Positions 16,464 to 28,665 of a stretch of DNA of 64,000 nucleotides are shown here, piece by piece. This stretch comes from Sandaracinus sp964481145 (lineage in GTDB: Bacteria > Myxococcota_A > Polyangia > Polyangiales > Sandaracinaceae). The stretch is from positions 88,340 to 152,339 of the forward strand of contig CAYZTA010000009.1 of assembly GCA_964481145.1 (NCBI GenBank). The letters are read 5' to 3'. The position numbers and the translations under genes are program-made. Within the stretch, counting starts at the first letter, position 1; each line of letters begins with the position of its first letter. A model generated the notes under the pieces. The model did not search any database. It was not told where the DNA came from and saw nothing but the letters and a program-made list of their open reading frames with translations.

Positions 16464-17229
16464 AAGTCCTGAGCTCGAATGCACGAAGGACGACATACCC
16501 TGAGAGACTTAGGAAGGCGAGCAGGAGCGACATCACCACGCGCGTTCGCTTCCGGGTGACACTCGGGGTTTCCGAAGGGCGCGGCGCACGCAGATGGGGC
16601 CCGATGATTCCGGCGATCGCAGCTGCGCTCGCGATGGCACCGAGAATCGAAGCGAACACCGCGGCTTCATCGGCGGCTTCGTTCCATGTGAGCACGAGCT
16701 CGGCACGTGAGCTTTGGGCTGGCGCCCACACGGAGACCCACAATCCACCCAGGACCGCGCCCCACAAAAGGACGCGCCGAGTCCAGTCGTGCGCACGAGG
16801 CTCGCTTTCGGGCGCAGCCGTGGGCAAGGCTTGTGTGTGGCACGCGCGCAGCTCGGATGGACGAGCACACGCCTCGAGCGCGATCGCCCCGTACGCCAGC
16901 AGCGAGAGCGCTGCCGCGAACAACTGCACTCGCGTATCGAACTCTGCGATGTCGTTTCGCGCGGCGAGCGAAGTCGCCAATGAGATCGGAAACAATACGA
17001 TCAACATCGATACCGTGATGAATTTTCGAAGCGTCCCAAGCGCCCACGCACCCACGAAAAGAGGCACGAGTGGCAGGGCGCCAAAGAACGTGCTCGCCGA
17101 GTGCAGAACGCCGGCATGCAACGCCGGAAACAAGAGAGCGATGGCCCAAAGGTTCGCTCCGAGCACGAGGACGCGAACGGCTTCGATCTTCCCCGTCGGT
17201 CGAAACGAACGAGCCGTCGCTGCCGCCAT
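16462..17229 (-). CDS. Polytopic inner-membrane protein of unknown function
   Basis: 255 aa from the ATG at 17229; the upstream ATG at 17280 would add a Cys-rich, unlikely leader. About seven hydrophobic helices can be read (VLVLGANLWAIALLF, TFFGALPLVPLFVGAWALG, FITVSMLIVLFPISLATSLA, VQLFAAALSLLAYGAIALEA, VLLWGAVLGGLWVSVWAP, AVFASILGAIASAAAIAGII and VVMSLLLAFLSLSGYVVL). There is a hydrophilic loop near residues 120-150. I recognise no family signature. It is divergent from the kinase gene at 17313 with 83 nt between them. A role in signalling or transport would be guesswork. Confidence 0.62.
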   Translation of the reverse strand: MAAATARSFRPTGKIEAVRVLVLGANLWAIALLFPALHAGVLHSASTFFGALPLVPLFVGAWALGTLRKFITVSMLIVLFPISLATSLAARNDIAEFDTRVQLFAAALSLLAYGAIALEACARPSELRACHTQALPTAAPESEPRAHDWTRRVLLWGAVLGGLWVSVWAPAQSSRAELVLTWNEAADEAAVFASILGAIASAAAIAGIIGPHLRAPRPSETPSVTRKRTRVVMSLLLAFLSLSGYVVLRAFELRT

Positions 17230-17312
17230 GACGCAGGGACGATAGCAGCACTGCCCGAACGTAGGGTGTGCGTTCTTCACGCGCGAGCAGGCGCCTTTGG
17301 TATGCTCGCGCC

Positions 17313-20333
<3,021 letters not shown>

Positions 20334-20351
20334 ACGCACGGGGAGGTGCGT
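20334..20351 (+). terminator. 6-bp hairpin immediately after the kinase stop
   Basis: ACGCAC and GTGCGT flank a GGGGAG loop, beginning at the nucleotide after the TGA. No T-run follows. Likely a weak terminator; the remaining 120 nt before the protease gene show no gene. Confidence 0.4.
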
Positions 20352-20472
20352 CGATTGACGCTCTATACTTTCCCCGCGTTCGGGCCCTAACAGGCGTCGG
20401 ATCGGTGCTCGAAAATTGCGCACAGTCTCCGATTTGCGTGGGCCCGAGCTTTGCAGAATGAGACAGACCTCC

Positions 20473-22314
20473 ATGCAGCAACGGAATCTTCTTCGCTTTT
20501 CATCTGTGCTCCATGTCATCGCGCTGGCCCTTCTGGGATGCGCGAATACCGATCCACAAGTCGCACGGGCGCCGATCGTCGGCGGGACCCCCGGTGGGGA
20601 TCCAGCGGTTGTATGGATTTATGACAGGTCGAGCGGTGGTTTATGCACCGGCACGCTCATCGATCCGCGCGTCATTTTGACGGCGAAGCACTGCATTCAG
20701 CGTCCAGGAGCCTCCGGACCGGGGGCTGTCCGGAATTTCTTCGTCGGCTTTGGCGGTCGAGCGGGCAGCGGAAATACAGTGGAGGTCCAATCGATCTACA
20801 CGACGCCGGGGGTTTGGAGTGAGAGTCGCGGCCTCGATGGGTCGCTCATCGGACAAGATGTCGCGGTGATGGTGCTCGTGACGGGCGTGACGGATATCGA
20901 TCCGATTCCGGTGCGCCGCACGGATCCATCCACGCTTCAAGGTCAAACGATCACTGCGACGGGATTCGGTCAAATCCCGTCGGGGAGTTCGGGCACCAAG
21001 TACATCGCGACCGGGCGTGTCACATCGGTTTCGAACAGGGAACATCTGATTTACGTCGGTTCGCTGACTTGCCAGGGCGATTCCGGCGGGCCGATGATCA
21101 CGGCCGAACATGAGGTGGCGGGCGTCGTTTCGTTCGGCAACGGCAGCAGCTGCGGAACGGGCTTTGGTGCATACAACTCCATCTACGGCTATCTCGACCT
21201 CATCGACATGGCGATCGAAGAAGGGGGCGGTTGCGCCAACAATGGCGTGGAAGTGTGTGATGGCCGCGACAACGATTGTAACGGCATGGTCGATGAGGTC
21301 TGCACTCCTCTGGGGGAAGCCTGTTCGAATGATGACGAGTGCGTGGGGAACACGTGCCGTACGACGGCGATCGGCCGTGTGTGCACACAGACTTGTGATG
21401 TGCGTCGGCCCGAGTTCGCTTGTGGAGACGACTTTTATTGCGCGCAATCAGCGGCCGCGTCCTGTGAAGGACTCTGCCTTCCCAGGACAGGTTCGGCCTC
21501 ACTTCCCAACGACACCGAGTGCACGAGTGATTCGGAGTGCTTGTCGCTTTTCTGTAATGATCCCGGAGATGGACGTCGCCGCTGTTTGACGCCGTGCCAG
21601 AACGATATGGGGGCCTGTTTTGCGGGCGAAGTATGCGCGGCTGGGCCAGGGGCATGTGGTGCATGCGTCCCCGCAAACCTCGTGCGCGGCCTCCCACGTG
21701 GCATCGGCGAACCCTGCGGCGCCGATACGGAGTGTGCGTCGGGCAGTTGTCTCCAAGACGAGTCCGGCTTGCGTTACTGCAGTCGCTCCTGTGACGAGAC
21801 CAACACGTGCATCACCGGTTTTCACTGCCGTGAAGGTTTGTGCAGGGTCGGTGCCCCTGGGGGGATTGGCGAATCCTGTCAGGACACCACGAACAGCACC
21901 GATTGCGCGGGTGGTGCGTCTTGCGCACAACGAGGAGACACGCGTTGGTGCACGACTCAATGCTCGGGGTCCCAACCATGTCCCGAGGACTTCGATTGCA
22001 TCGATGCCGGCGGGGTGACGGTGTGTGTCCCCAATCGCTCCCTCGTGGGTGGGGCGTGCGAAGATGCCGACGATTGTGTTTCGGGCGTCTGCGCGAGCAA
22101 TCACGTGTGTGTTCGCGAGTGCGGTATCGATGCACCGTGTGGCCCTGGTTTCGAGTGTCGTCGTACGAGCGATGGCGTGACCGCGCTCTGCGTACTTCCT
22201 GAGCCGGCCAGAACTTCGAGCTGCACGATCTCACACGCGCGTTCTTCGACCTTCGGATGGTTCAGTATCGCGGGTGCAGTGTTGGGAGTGCTCGCGCTTC
22301 GTCGTCGTCGATAG
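20473..22314 (+). CDS. Surface trypsin-like (S1) serine protease with MopE motif, Cys-rich repeats and MYXO-CTERM-like tail (first copy)
   Basis: 613 aa from the ATG at 20473; the in-frame ATG at 20458 is also possible. N-terminus MQQRNLLRFSSVLHVIALAL leads to the lipobox LLGC (Cys23). The S1 domain starts at IVGG (35-38), with the catalytic triad His73 (LTAKHC), Asp129 (GQDVAVMVL) and Ser204 (CQGDSGGP). A MopE-type motif (CDGRDNDCNGMVDEVC) follows, then about 300 residues of Cys-rich repeats of the 'C..D.eC.sg.C' kind. The last 35 residues hold one Cys, a hydrophobic helix and RRRR, as in MYXO-CTERM sorting tails. The protein would be anchored at the outer surface as an active secreted protease. 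It is the first of a tandem pair. Confidence 0.88.
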   Translation: MQQRNLLRFSSVLHVIALALLGCANTDPQVARAPIVGGTPGGDPAVVWIYDRSSGGLCTGTLIDPRVILTAKHCIQRPGASGPGAVRNFFVGFGGRAGSGNTVEVQSIYTTPGVWSESRGLDGSLIGQDVAVMVLVTGVTDIDPIPVRRTDPSTLQGQTITATGFGQIPSGSSGTKYIATGRVTSVSNREHLIYVGSLTCQGDSGGPMITAEHEVAGVVSFGNGSSCGTGFGAYNSIYGYLDLIDMAIEEGGGCANNGVEVCDGRDNDCNGMVDEVCTPLGEACSNDDECVGNTCRTTAIGRVCTQTCDVRRPEFACGDDFYCAQSAAASCEGLCLPRTGSASLPNDTECTSDSECLSLFCNDPGDGRRRCLTPCQNDMGACFAGEVCAAGPGACGACVPANLVRGLPRGIGEPCGADTECASGSCLQDESGLRYCSRSCDETNTCITGFHCREGLCRVGAPGGIGESCQDTTNSTDCAGGASCAQRGDTRWCTTQCSGSQPCPEDFDCIDAGGVTVCVPNRSLVGGACEDADDCVSGVCASNHVCVRECGIDAPCGPGFECRRTSDGVTALCVLPEPARTSSCTISHARSSTFGWFSIAGAVLGVLALRRRR

Positions 22315-22326
22315 TTGGGAGCGAAC

Positions 22327-24174
22327 ATGCGAAGTGCGATTCTTTTCCTCGTGAGCGCGCAGTTCGCGCTCTTGGTGGGGTGTGCACAGGAGCGCGCATC
22401 GGTTCATGGAGATGCGGATTCGAGCGCGGCGGCCATCGTCGATGGCACACGCGAATCCGCGTATCCAGAGGTGATGTTGCTCTTCAACCGTCGAGGTGGG
22501 CTCTGCACGGCGACGTTGATTTCTCCGCGCGTCGTTTTGACGGCACGCCATTGCGTGGTCGATGAACGTGAGGTCCTTGCGCCTGCGTCGAGCATCGCAT
22601 TGTACGTCGGAAGCTCGCAACGTTCATTCAGTGCCGAATATCGTGCGCGCAATATCTTCATCATTCCTGGGAGCACAGGCGCGATTGGAGGCTTTTTCGC
22701 TTACGATTTGGCGCTCATCGAATTGACGACATCGGCGCATGAAACCCCACGCGAAATCGCGCGCATGACGCCGAGCGCGTTGGTCGGGACCGAAGTGACG
22801 GCCGTTGGGTTTGGACAGATCCCATCGGGAGGCTCGGGGACGAAATACCGCGCGATGGCGAGGGTCGAGAGCTATGAAGCAGGGCTCATCTTCGTAGATC
22901 CCACGGTGTGCTCCGGTGATTCGGGAGGGCCGATGATCGGAGCAGATGGTTTGGTCTACGGTGTCGCGAGTTTCATCTTCAGCCCTGACATGCGCACCCA
23001 GCCGCGCTGCGGCACGGCACCCGGCGCCTACAACGAGATCCATCGTCATCTCGATTGGGTCGAGGGGGTGCTCGAGATGGTGGGCGACCTCTGTGTTCCC
23101 GATGAAGGCGGTGAAATCTGCGACGGTCTCGACAACGATTGCGATGAGATGGTGGACGAAGGGTGCTCACCGATCGGTGCTGCATGTGAAGACGGTTCGA
23201 CCTGCGTGCATGGCCTTTGCGCCGATACGGTCGCAGGCAGGATGTGCACGACTGAATGCGATCCCATTCGACCTGCTCTCGGCTGCGCGCCGGGATTTTA
23301 TTGTGGTGCGATTGGCTGTTCTGGGTATTGCGTCCCTGGTGTCGCGGGAGATCTCCCAGTGGGTTCGAGCTGCGAAGCCGACACCGATTGCAGCTCCCTC
23401 GACTGTGTCGACCCGGGAGATGGCAGGCGACGCTGCCTTGCGCCTTGCCGTATGGATCAAGGACTCTGTCTCGCAGATGAGATTTGCGTTCCGCAAGGCG
23501 ACGCGTGTGGTGGGTGCGTCGATGAACGACTCGTCCGTGGGCTTGGGCATGGCCTCGGTGAGTCGTGTGTGACCGACGCCGATTGTCGCAGCGGAATGTG
23601 TCGTGAGTCGGCAGGGATCTTCGAATGCGCCACGCCCTGCGAAGATGGTGTATGTGCGGCTGGTTTCGCGTGTCGCGAGGGGGCGTGCGTGCGTTCGCGC
23701 GGCGGCGAAGTGGGCTCTGTGTGCATCGACAATGCGGATTGCGGCATGGGCATTTGTGCACGCGGAGGGGAGCGTCGATGGTGCACCGCGATGTGCACGG
23801 ACGCATCGATGTGCCCGAGTGGTTTCGATTGTCGTCTGGTCGCAGAAGACGTGAGCGTATGCGCTCCGAGCCTTGCTCTATTGGGCGAGGCGTGCGGCGC
23901 GCCGGATGACTGTGCGAGCAATCTCTGCGGCGCCGATCATCACTGCACACAACATTGCGATGCGGAAAACAGCTGCGGAGTTGGCTTCGAATGCCATCGC
24001 ATGTCGGACGACACGGCCATTTGTGGTCTTCCGCGGCCAGAACCGTCATCGAGTTGTGCGGTCGGCCATCGCACACGCTCGAACACCGCGCTCGTGTGGT
24101 TCCTGGTCTTCTCCGTGATCTGTTCGCACGCCTCCAGCAGGCGGACAAGGAGCTCCCGGCGAGGGCTGTGTTAG
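22327..24174 (+). CDS. Surface trypsin-like (S1) serine protease, second copy of the tandem pair
   Basis: 615 aa. The ATG at 22327 lies 12 nt after the first protease stop and has GGGAG upstream. Architecture repeats the first copy: lipobox LVGC (Cys19), IVDG as the mature protease start, triad His75 (LTARHC), Asp127 (AYDLALIEL) and Ser199 (CSGDSGGP), then CDGLDNDCDEMVDEGC and a Cys-rich region. The C-terminal tail (SSSCAVGH, hydrophobic helix, Arg-rich end) is a weaker MYXO-CTERM-like signal. Sequence around the motifs (GFGQIPSGGSGTKYRA against GFGQIPSGSSGTKYIA in copy one) shows origin by duplication, followed by strong divergence. Likely co-transcribed with copy one. Confidence 0.87.
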   Translation: MRSAILFLVSAQFALLVGCAQERASVHGDADSSAAAIVDGTRESAYPEVMLLFNRRGGLCTATLISPRVVLTARHCVVDEREVLAPASSIALYVGSSQRSFSAEYRARNIFIIPGSTGAIGGFFAYDLALIELTTSAHETPREIARMTPSALVGTEVTAVGFGQIPSGGSGTKYRAMARVESYEAGLIFVDPTVCSGDSGGPMIGADGLVYGVASFIFSPDMRTQPRCGTAPGAYNEIHRHLDWVEGVLEMVGDLCVPDEGGEICDGLDNDCDEMVDEGCSPIGAACEDGSTCVHGLCADTVAGRMCTTECDPIRPALGCAPGFYCGAIGCSGYCVPGVAGDLPVGSSCEADTDCSSLDCVDPGDGRRRCLAPCRMDQGLCLADEICVPQGDACGGCVDERLVRGLGHGLGESCVTDADCRSGMCRESAGIFECATPCEDGVCAAGFACREGACVRSRGGEVGSVCIDNADCGMGICARGGERRWCTAMCTDASMCPSGFDCRLVAEDVSVCAPSLALLGEACGAPDDCASNLCGADHHCTQHCDAENSCGVGFECHRMSDDTAICGLPRPEPSSSCAVGHRTRSNTALVWFLVFSVICSHASSRRTRSSRRGLC

Positions 24175-24222
24175 GGATACCCGGCTCTTTGCGGGGTCAC
24201 GAGGTTATGGTAGTTCGCCTGC

Positions 24223-26943
24223 ATGCGTCCGAAGACGACGAAGAAGCTCAGTGAGCTAACACTACACGATCTCCTCTCGCGCCTCGGTTATGCGGCGGCA
24301 TGCAAGCTCTTGGACGCCGATGGCGCTGCGCTCTTGCGAGCTGGCGGCCAGTTCGAGTTGGAGCTGGAGCAGATCGAGCTCAGTGCCGATTCCATGCGAG
24401 CCCATGTGCATGAATCCGTCGTGCAGATCGTTCGAACGGATGTCGCGCGAGGACGCCTCGGGATCACGTGCAGCACGTGCAGAGGGCCTTGTGTGCATGC
24501 GGGCGCGCTTCTTTCGTTCGTGCTCGAGGAGAAACTGGCGCTCGGGCTCTCGGCCGTACCAGAGCCTCGGGTGCCGATCGAGAGCCTCTCGGAGGAGGAG
24601 CTGACCGCGCGTGCGCTCGAAGAGCGAAAGGAGCGCGCCCGCGCCGAAAAAATGCGCCTCGTGGCGACGGATCCTCAAAAGCCATGGACCGACTACAAGC
24701 TGACGAGCGTGTCTTCTGGCAAGTCATACCGAGTCGCGCTTCGTGGAACGGAGCGCGGCGTCTCGTACTGCTCATGCCCCGACTTCCGGAAGAACACCCT
24801 CGGCACCTGCAAACACATCATCTACGCGCTCGAGCGCGTCCGTCGGCGCTTCTCGGCCGCAGAGCTCGCCACGCCCTACCGGCGTTCGGAATTCAGCATC
24901 TACTTGCGTTATGGAGCCGAGGTCACGCTCCATTGTGCATCTCCCGATCGTCTCGACCCAGAGACCCGTTCGCGCGTGGGACCGCTATTGAGCGGGCCGA
25001 TCACGGACCTGCCCGAACTCTTGCGTCGCATCCGTCAGCTCCATCGCGCCGGCCACGAGGTGAAAGTCTATCCGGATGCGGAGGTGTTCATCGAACAGGC
25101 GCTCATGCGTGAACGCCTCGAATCGCGTGCCCGCGAAATTCGCGCGAACCCGACCGAACATCCGCTTCGCACCTCGCTCCTCAAGACCGAGCTGCTGCCT
25201 TATCAGCTCGATGGCATCGCCTTCGCGGTGGGCGCAGGACGCGCGATCCTCGCCGACGACATGGGCCTCGGCAAGACGATTCAAGGGGTCGGTGTGGCCG
25301 AGCTCCTCGCGCGTGAAGCCGGCATTCGACATGTGCTCGTCATCTGCCCGACCTCGCTCAAAGCGCAGTGGCGTCAAGAGATCGAGCGCTTCTCTTCGCG
25401 CACGGCGCAGCTCGTCATGGGCTCCGCGAAGGAGCGATCCCACTGTTATGGCAATGGCACCTTCTTCACCATCTGCAACTACGAGCAGGTGCTGCGCGAT
25501 CTGCTCGCGATCGAGCAAACGAAATGGGATCTCATCATCCTCGACGAGGGACAACGCATCAAGAACTGGGAGGCCAAGACGAGCCGCGTGATCAAAGGGT
25601 TGCGCTCGCGCTTCGCGCTCGTGCTCTCGGGCACACCGCTCGAAAATCGCCTGGACGATCTCTATTCGGTGGTCGAGTTCGTGGATGATCGACGCCTCGG
25701 TCCGGCGTTCCGTTTCTTGAATCAGCACCGCGTGGTCGATGAGCGCGGGCGCGTGCTCGGCTATAAGAATCTCAGTGAAGTGCGGTCGCGCCTCGCGGGA
25801 GTGATGTTGCGTCGGACCCGGGGCGACGTGCTCAAGGAGCTCCCCTCGCGTCACGTCGAGATGCTGCGGGTCGTGCCCACGGAGGAGCAGCTCGAGTTGC
25901 ACTCGACGCACATGCAAATCGTGAGCTCCATCATCCGCAAATCGTACTTTACGGAGATGGATTTGTTGCGTCTCCAGAAGGCGCTCTTGATGTGCCGGAT
26001 GGTCGCGGACAGCACGGCGCTCGTCGATAAAAAGAAGCCGGGCTACTCGAGCAAGTTGGAGGAGCTCGAAGGTCTCCTCGATCGACTCGGCGCAGAAGAG
26101 GGACGCAAAGTCGTGCTCTTCTCGGAGTGGACGTCGATGCTCGAGCTCATCGAGCCGCTGCTTTCCGCGCGTGGGCTCGGCTATGTGCGTTTGGATGGTT
26201 CAGTCCCACAGAAAAAGCGTCCCGAGCTCGTTCATCGCTTCGAACGCGATCCGGATTGCACCTTCTTCATCACCACCAACGCGGGCTCCACGGGGCTGAA
26301 CCTCCAGGTCGCCGACACGTTGATCAACGTGGACTTGCCGTGGAATCCCGCGGTGCTCGAGCAGCGGATCGCGCGTGTGCACCGCATGGGACAGAAGCGT
26401 CCGGTGCAGGTGTTCGTCCTTTTGACCGAAGGGACCATCGAGGAGAGGCTGCTCACGACGCTCTCGGGCAAGCATGAGCTCGCGCTCGCGGCGCTCGATG
26501 CCGAGTCGGAGGTCGACGAGGTGATGCTCACGAGCGGAATCGAAGAGCTCCGGAATCGGCTCGAGGTGTTGCTCGGGGCCAAGCCCGAAGCGCCGCTCGA
26601 CACGAGTGCATCCGTGGAGGTCGAGCGAGAAGCGGCGCGTCTGCGTCGTCGTGAGCATGTCGCGGAGGCCGCGGGCAAGATGGTGGCAGGTGCCCTCGAG
26701 CTCTTGGGTGCGCTCGTGCCCGCGAGCTCCGAAGATGCGCATACGAGCGCGCTCGAGCGAGACATCGGCGCGACCCTCGCGGAGTGCGTGGACATCGACG
26801 AGAATGGCCGCGCCAAGCTCACGATCGCATTGCCGAGCGCGGGCACCGGGGAGGCGGCTCATCTCGACTCGCTCGTGGTGCTCGCCCGCTCACTTGCCCG
26901 CTTGGCGAGCGCCCAAACGGCTCATTCTTCACCGCTCCCATAA
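24223..26943 (+). CDS. SNF2-family DNA helicase/ATPase with two SWIM zinc fingers
   Basis: 906 aa. Two SWIM-type fingers precede the motor: C83-x2-C86...C90-x-H92 and C183-x-C185...C196-x-H198. The SNF2 helicase core spans about 325-790 with motif I DMGLGKT (346-352), motif II DEGQ (441-444, in place of DEAH), motif III SGTPLENRLDDLYS, motif V STGLNLQVADTLINVD and motif VI QRIARVHRMGQKRPV. SWIM-SNF2 proteins (often annotated HepA/RapA-like) remodel protein-DNA complexes; bacterial versions occur in repair, transcription recycling and defence loci. Here the neighbours are housekeeping genes, so a general role is more likely. The 3' end overlaps the convergent transferase gene by 22 nt. Confidence 0.9.
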   Translation: MRPKTTKKLSELTLHDLLSRLGYAAACKLLDADGAALLRAGGQFELELEQIELSADSMRAHVHESVVQIVRTDVARGRLGITCSTCRGPCVHAGALLSFVLEEKLALGLSAVPEPRVPIESLSEEELTARALEERKERARAEKMRLVATDPQKPWTDYKLTSVSSGKSYRVALRGTERGVSYCSCPDFRKNTLGTCKHIIYALERVRRRFSAAELATPYRRSEFSIYLRYGAEVTLHCASPDRLDPETRSRVGPLLSGPITDLPELLRRIRQLHRAGHEVKVYPDAEVFIEQALMRERLESRAREIRANPTEHPLRTSLLKTELLPYQLDGIAFAVGAGRAILADDMGLGKTIQGVGVAELLAREAGIRHVLVICPTSLKAQWRQEIERFSSRTAQLVMGSAKERSHCYGNGTFFTICNYEQVLRDLLAIEQTKWDLIILDEGQRIKNWEAKTSRVIKGLRSRFALVLSGTPLENRLDDLYSVVEFVDDRRLGPAFRFLNQHRVVDERGRVLGYKNLSEVRSRLAGVMLRRTRGDVLKELPSRHVEMLRVVPTEEQLELHSTHMQIVSSIIRKSYFTEMDLLRLQKALLMCRMVADSTALVDKKKPGYSSKLEELEGLLDRLGAEEGRKVVLFSEWTSMLELIEPLLSARGLGYVRLDGSVPQKKRPELVHRFERDPDCTFFITTNAGSTGLNLQVADTLINVDLPWNPAVLEQRIARVHRMGQKRPVQVFVLLTEGTIEERLLTTLSGKHELALAALDAESEVDEVMLTSGIEELRNRLEVLLGAKPEAPLDTSASVEVEREAARLRRREHVAEAAGKMVAGALELLGALVPASSEDAHTSALERDIGATLAECVDIDENGRAKLTIALPSAGTGEAAHLDSLVVLARSLARLASAQTAHSSPLP

Positions 26944-27539
26944 AACGCGGCGACCCGTCGCTCGAGGAGCTCCGGTTCGAGCTCGGGATCGTAGTCGCCC
27001 TCGCGCTTTTCGATCAAATCCCACCACGGTAGGGCTCGCGATTCTTTCGCCAATCGCTCGGCGGTTTCGGTGACCGAACCGATCACTTTGGCGGGGATGC
27101 CTCCCACGATGCTCCCGGGCGGGACGTCTCGCGCGACGACGGCGCCTGCGGCCACGATCGCGTTCGGTCCGATCGTGACTCCGGGCATCACGATGGCTCC
27201 GTAGCCAACGAAGACATTGTCGCGAATGTCGATCTTCCCGACGCGGTCGAGCTTCTTGCCGCTCACACGGAGCAAGACGCCGATCGATCCGTCATGTCCG
27301 ATCAGCGCGCATTTGCTCAGCACCACATGGTTGCCGATGCTGACGTACGCGGGATCGGTGATCTCGGTCCCGGGCACGATCATCACGTCTTCGCCCATCC
27401 GGTGAATCCCGCCGTGTCTGCGCAGATATTCTGCGTGCTCGTGTCCGTCTCGAGAAACGAATCGCAGGTAGGCGGAGTATCCGATGCCGCGTTCGACCGC
27501 GATTCTCTTGAGCGTGTCTTTGACGAGTTTGCGCAGCAT
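26922..27539 (-). CDS. Left-handed beta-helix (hexapeptide-repeat) acyltransferase
   Basis: 205 aa. Hexapeptide-repeat turns are visible from about residue 50: VMIVPGTEITDPAYVSIGNH, then KIDIRDNVFVGYGAIVMPG, VTIGPNAIVAAGAVVARDV and PPGSIVGGIPAKVIGSV. The last stretch is the standard C-terminal coil of the CysE/LacA/NodL-like O-acetyltransferases and sugar-modifying enzymes. A helical N-terminus (MLRKLVKDTLKRIAVERGIG) and an acidic C-terminus frame it. The acceptor is probably a sugar of a surface polysaccharide, but this cannot be read from the sequence. It lies 14 nt downstream of tsaD on the same strand. Confidence 0.85.
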   Translation of the reverse strand: MLRKLVKDTLKRIAVERGIGYSAYLRFVSRDGHEHAEYLRRHGGIHRMGEDVMIVPGTEITDPAYVSIGNHVVLSKCALIGHDGSIGVLLRVSGKKLDRVGKIDIRDNVFVGYGAIVMPGVTIGPNAIVAAGAVVARDVPPGSIVGGIPAKVIGSVTETAERLAKESRALPWWDLIEKREGDYDPELEPELLERRVAAFYGSGEE

Positions 27540-27552
27540 GCGAGAAGAGATT

Positions 27553-28590
27553 TTATCGGATCTTTCCGCGAAGCAGATCGGGATGTTTCGAATACGCAGC
27601 GAGCTCGAGTCCGTCGCGCTCGTCCCGTTCGCGCCGCAAGAGCCCGACGTACGCGATCATCGCCGCGTTGTCGGTGCAGCTCGCGAGAGAGGGAACGAAA
27701 AGGCGCGCCCCGATGCTCGTGCAGAGCTCGGAGGCGCGGGCACGAAGCCCCGCATTCGCCGCCACCCCGCCGGCAAGGACCAACCGTGGGATATCACGCT
27801 TTTGACATGCCGCCGCTGCCTTGCGCGCGAGCACTTCGACCACAGCGTACTGAAATGCCGCGCAAAAATCGGCCAACTCGGCTTCGCTCCGGGGGACGCC
27901 GTATTTTTCTACATGGCGTGCCACGGCCGTCTTGAGCCCCGAAAACGAGAAATCGAGCCTCTTCGTGCTCGGCATCGGCAAGGGGAGCTCGATCTTTCGA
28001 GGGTCTCCTTGTTTTGCGAGCCGATCGATGATCGGACCTCCCGGATAACCGAGCCCAAGGAGCTTGGCGGCTTTGTCGAAGGCTTCGCCAGCGGCGTCGT
28101 CACGGGTTTGTCCCAAGAGCTCGACGTCCTCGTGACTGCGCACTTCGTAGATGGCCGTGTGGCCGCCGCTTGCCAAAAGACCAATGAATGGAAGCTCGGG
28201 AGCTTCGATCGGAGCTTCGCCCCGGTTGAGATAGATGGCGAAGAGGTGGGCGACGAGGTGATCGACATAGACGAGCGGAACGTGTCGCGACCAAGCCATC
28301 GCTTTGGCGGCCGACATCCCGACCAAAAGAGAGCCGAGCAGACCTGGTCCACGCGTCACGGCGATCGCATCGATGCTGTCCCATCCTCCCGGCACGGCCG
28401 CGAGCGCAGCCTCGACCACCGGTGAGAGATTCGTCAGATGGGCTCGCGAGGCGAGCTCCGGCACGATGCCGCCATAAGGCGCATGCACCTCGAATTGGCT
28501 GGCGATGACGTCGGTCAGCACACGCCCACCGCGTTCCACGACAGCGGCAGCCGTTTCATCACACGAAGATTCGATTCCGAGGACACGCAC
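27553..28590 (-). CDS. tsaD: tRNA N6-adenosine threonylcarbamoyltransferase
   Basis: 345 aa from the GTG at 28590, giving the standard N-terminus MRVLGIESSCDETAAAVVE; the longer frame to 28644 is not supported by the family. TsaD transfers the threonylcarbamoyl group from TC-AMP to A37 of ANN-decoding tRNAs, working with TsaB and TsaE. The metal-binding HxxxH is present (His111 and His115 in YVDHLVAHLF), as are the ASGGHTAIYEV and AFDKAAKLLGLGYPGGP motifs. Length is normal for the bacterial enzyme. It is an essential housekeeping gene and a useful phylogenetic marker for this window. Confidence 0.97.
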   Translation of the reverse strand: MRVLGIESSCDETAAAVVERGGRVLTDVIASQFEVHAPYGGIVPELASRAHLTNLSPVVEAALAAVPGGWDSIDAIAVTRGPGLLGSLLVGMSAAKAMAWSRHVPLVYVDHLVAHLFAIYLNRGEAPIEAPELPFIGLLASGGHTAIYEVRSHEDVELLGQTRDDAAGEAFDKAAKLLGLGYPGGPIIDRLAKQGDPRKIELPLPMPSTKRLDFSFSGLKTAVARHVEKYGVPRSEAELADFCAAFQYAVVEVLARKAAAACQKRDIPRLVLAGGVAANAGLRARASELCTSIGARLFVPSLASCTDNAAMIAYVGLLRRERDERDGLELAAYSKHPDLLRGKIR

Positions 28591-28665
28591 GATCCGTGGG
28601 GTATACCGCGGTGTGCGCACATTGACGACTCTCGCGACGCACACTTTTGTCTTATCATCGACGTG

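Noticed and set aside
24223..26943. SNF2/SWIM protein as part of a phage-defence system
   Set aside because: SNF2 proteins occur in defence islands, but no nuclease, methylase or other defence gene is adjacent here, and the neighbours are housekeeping genes.
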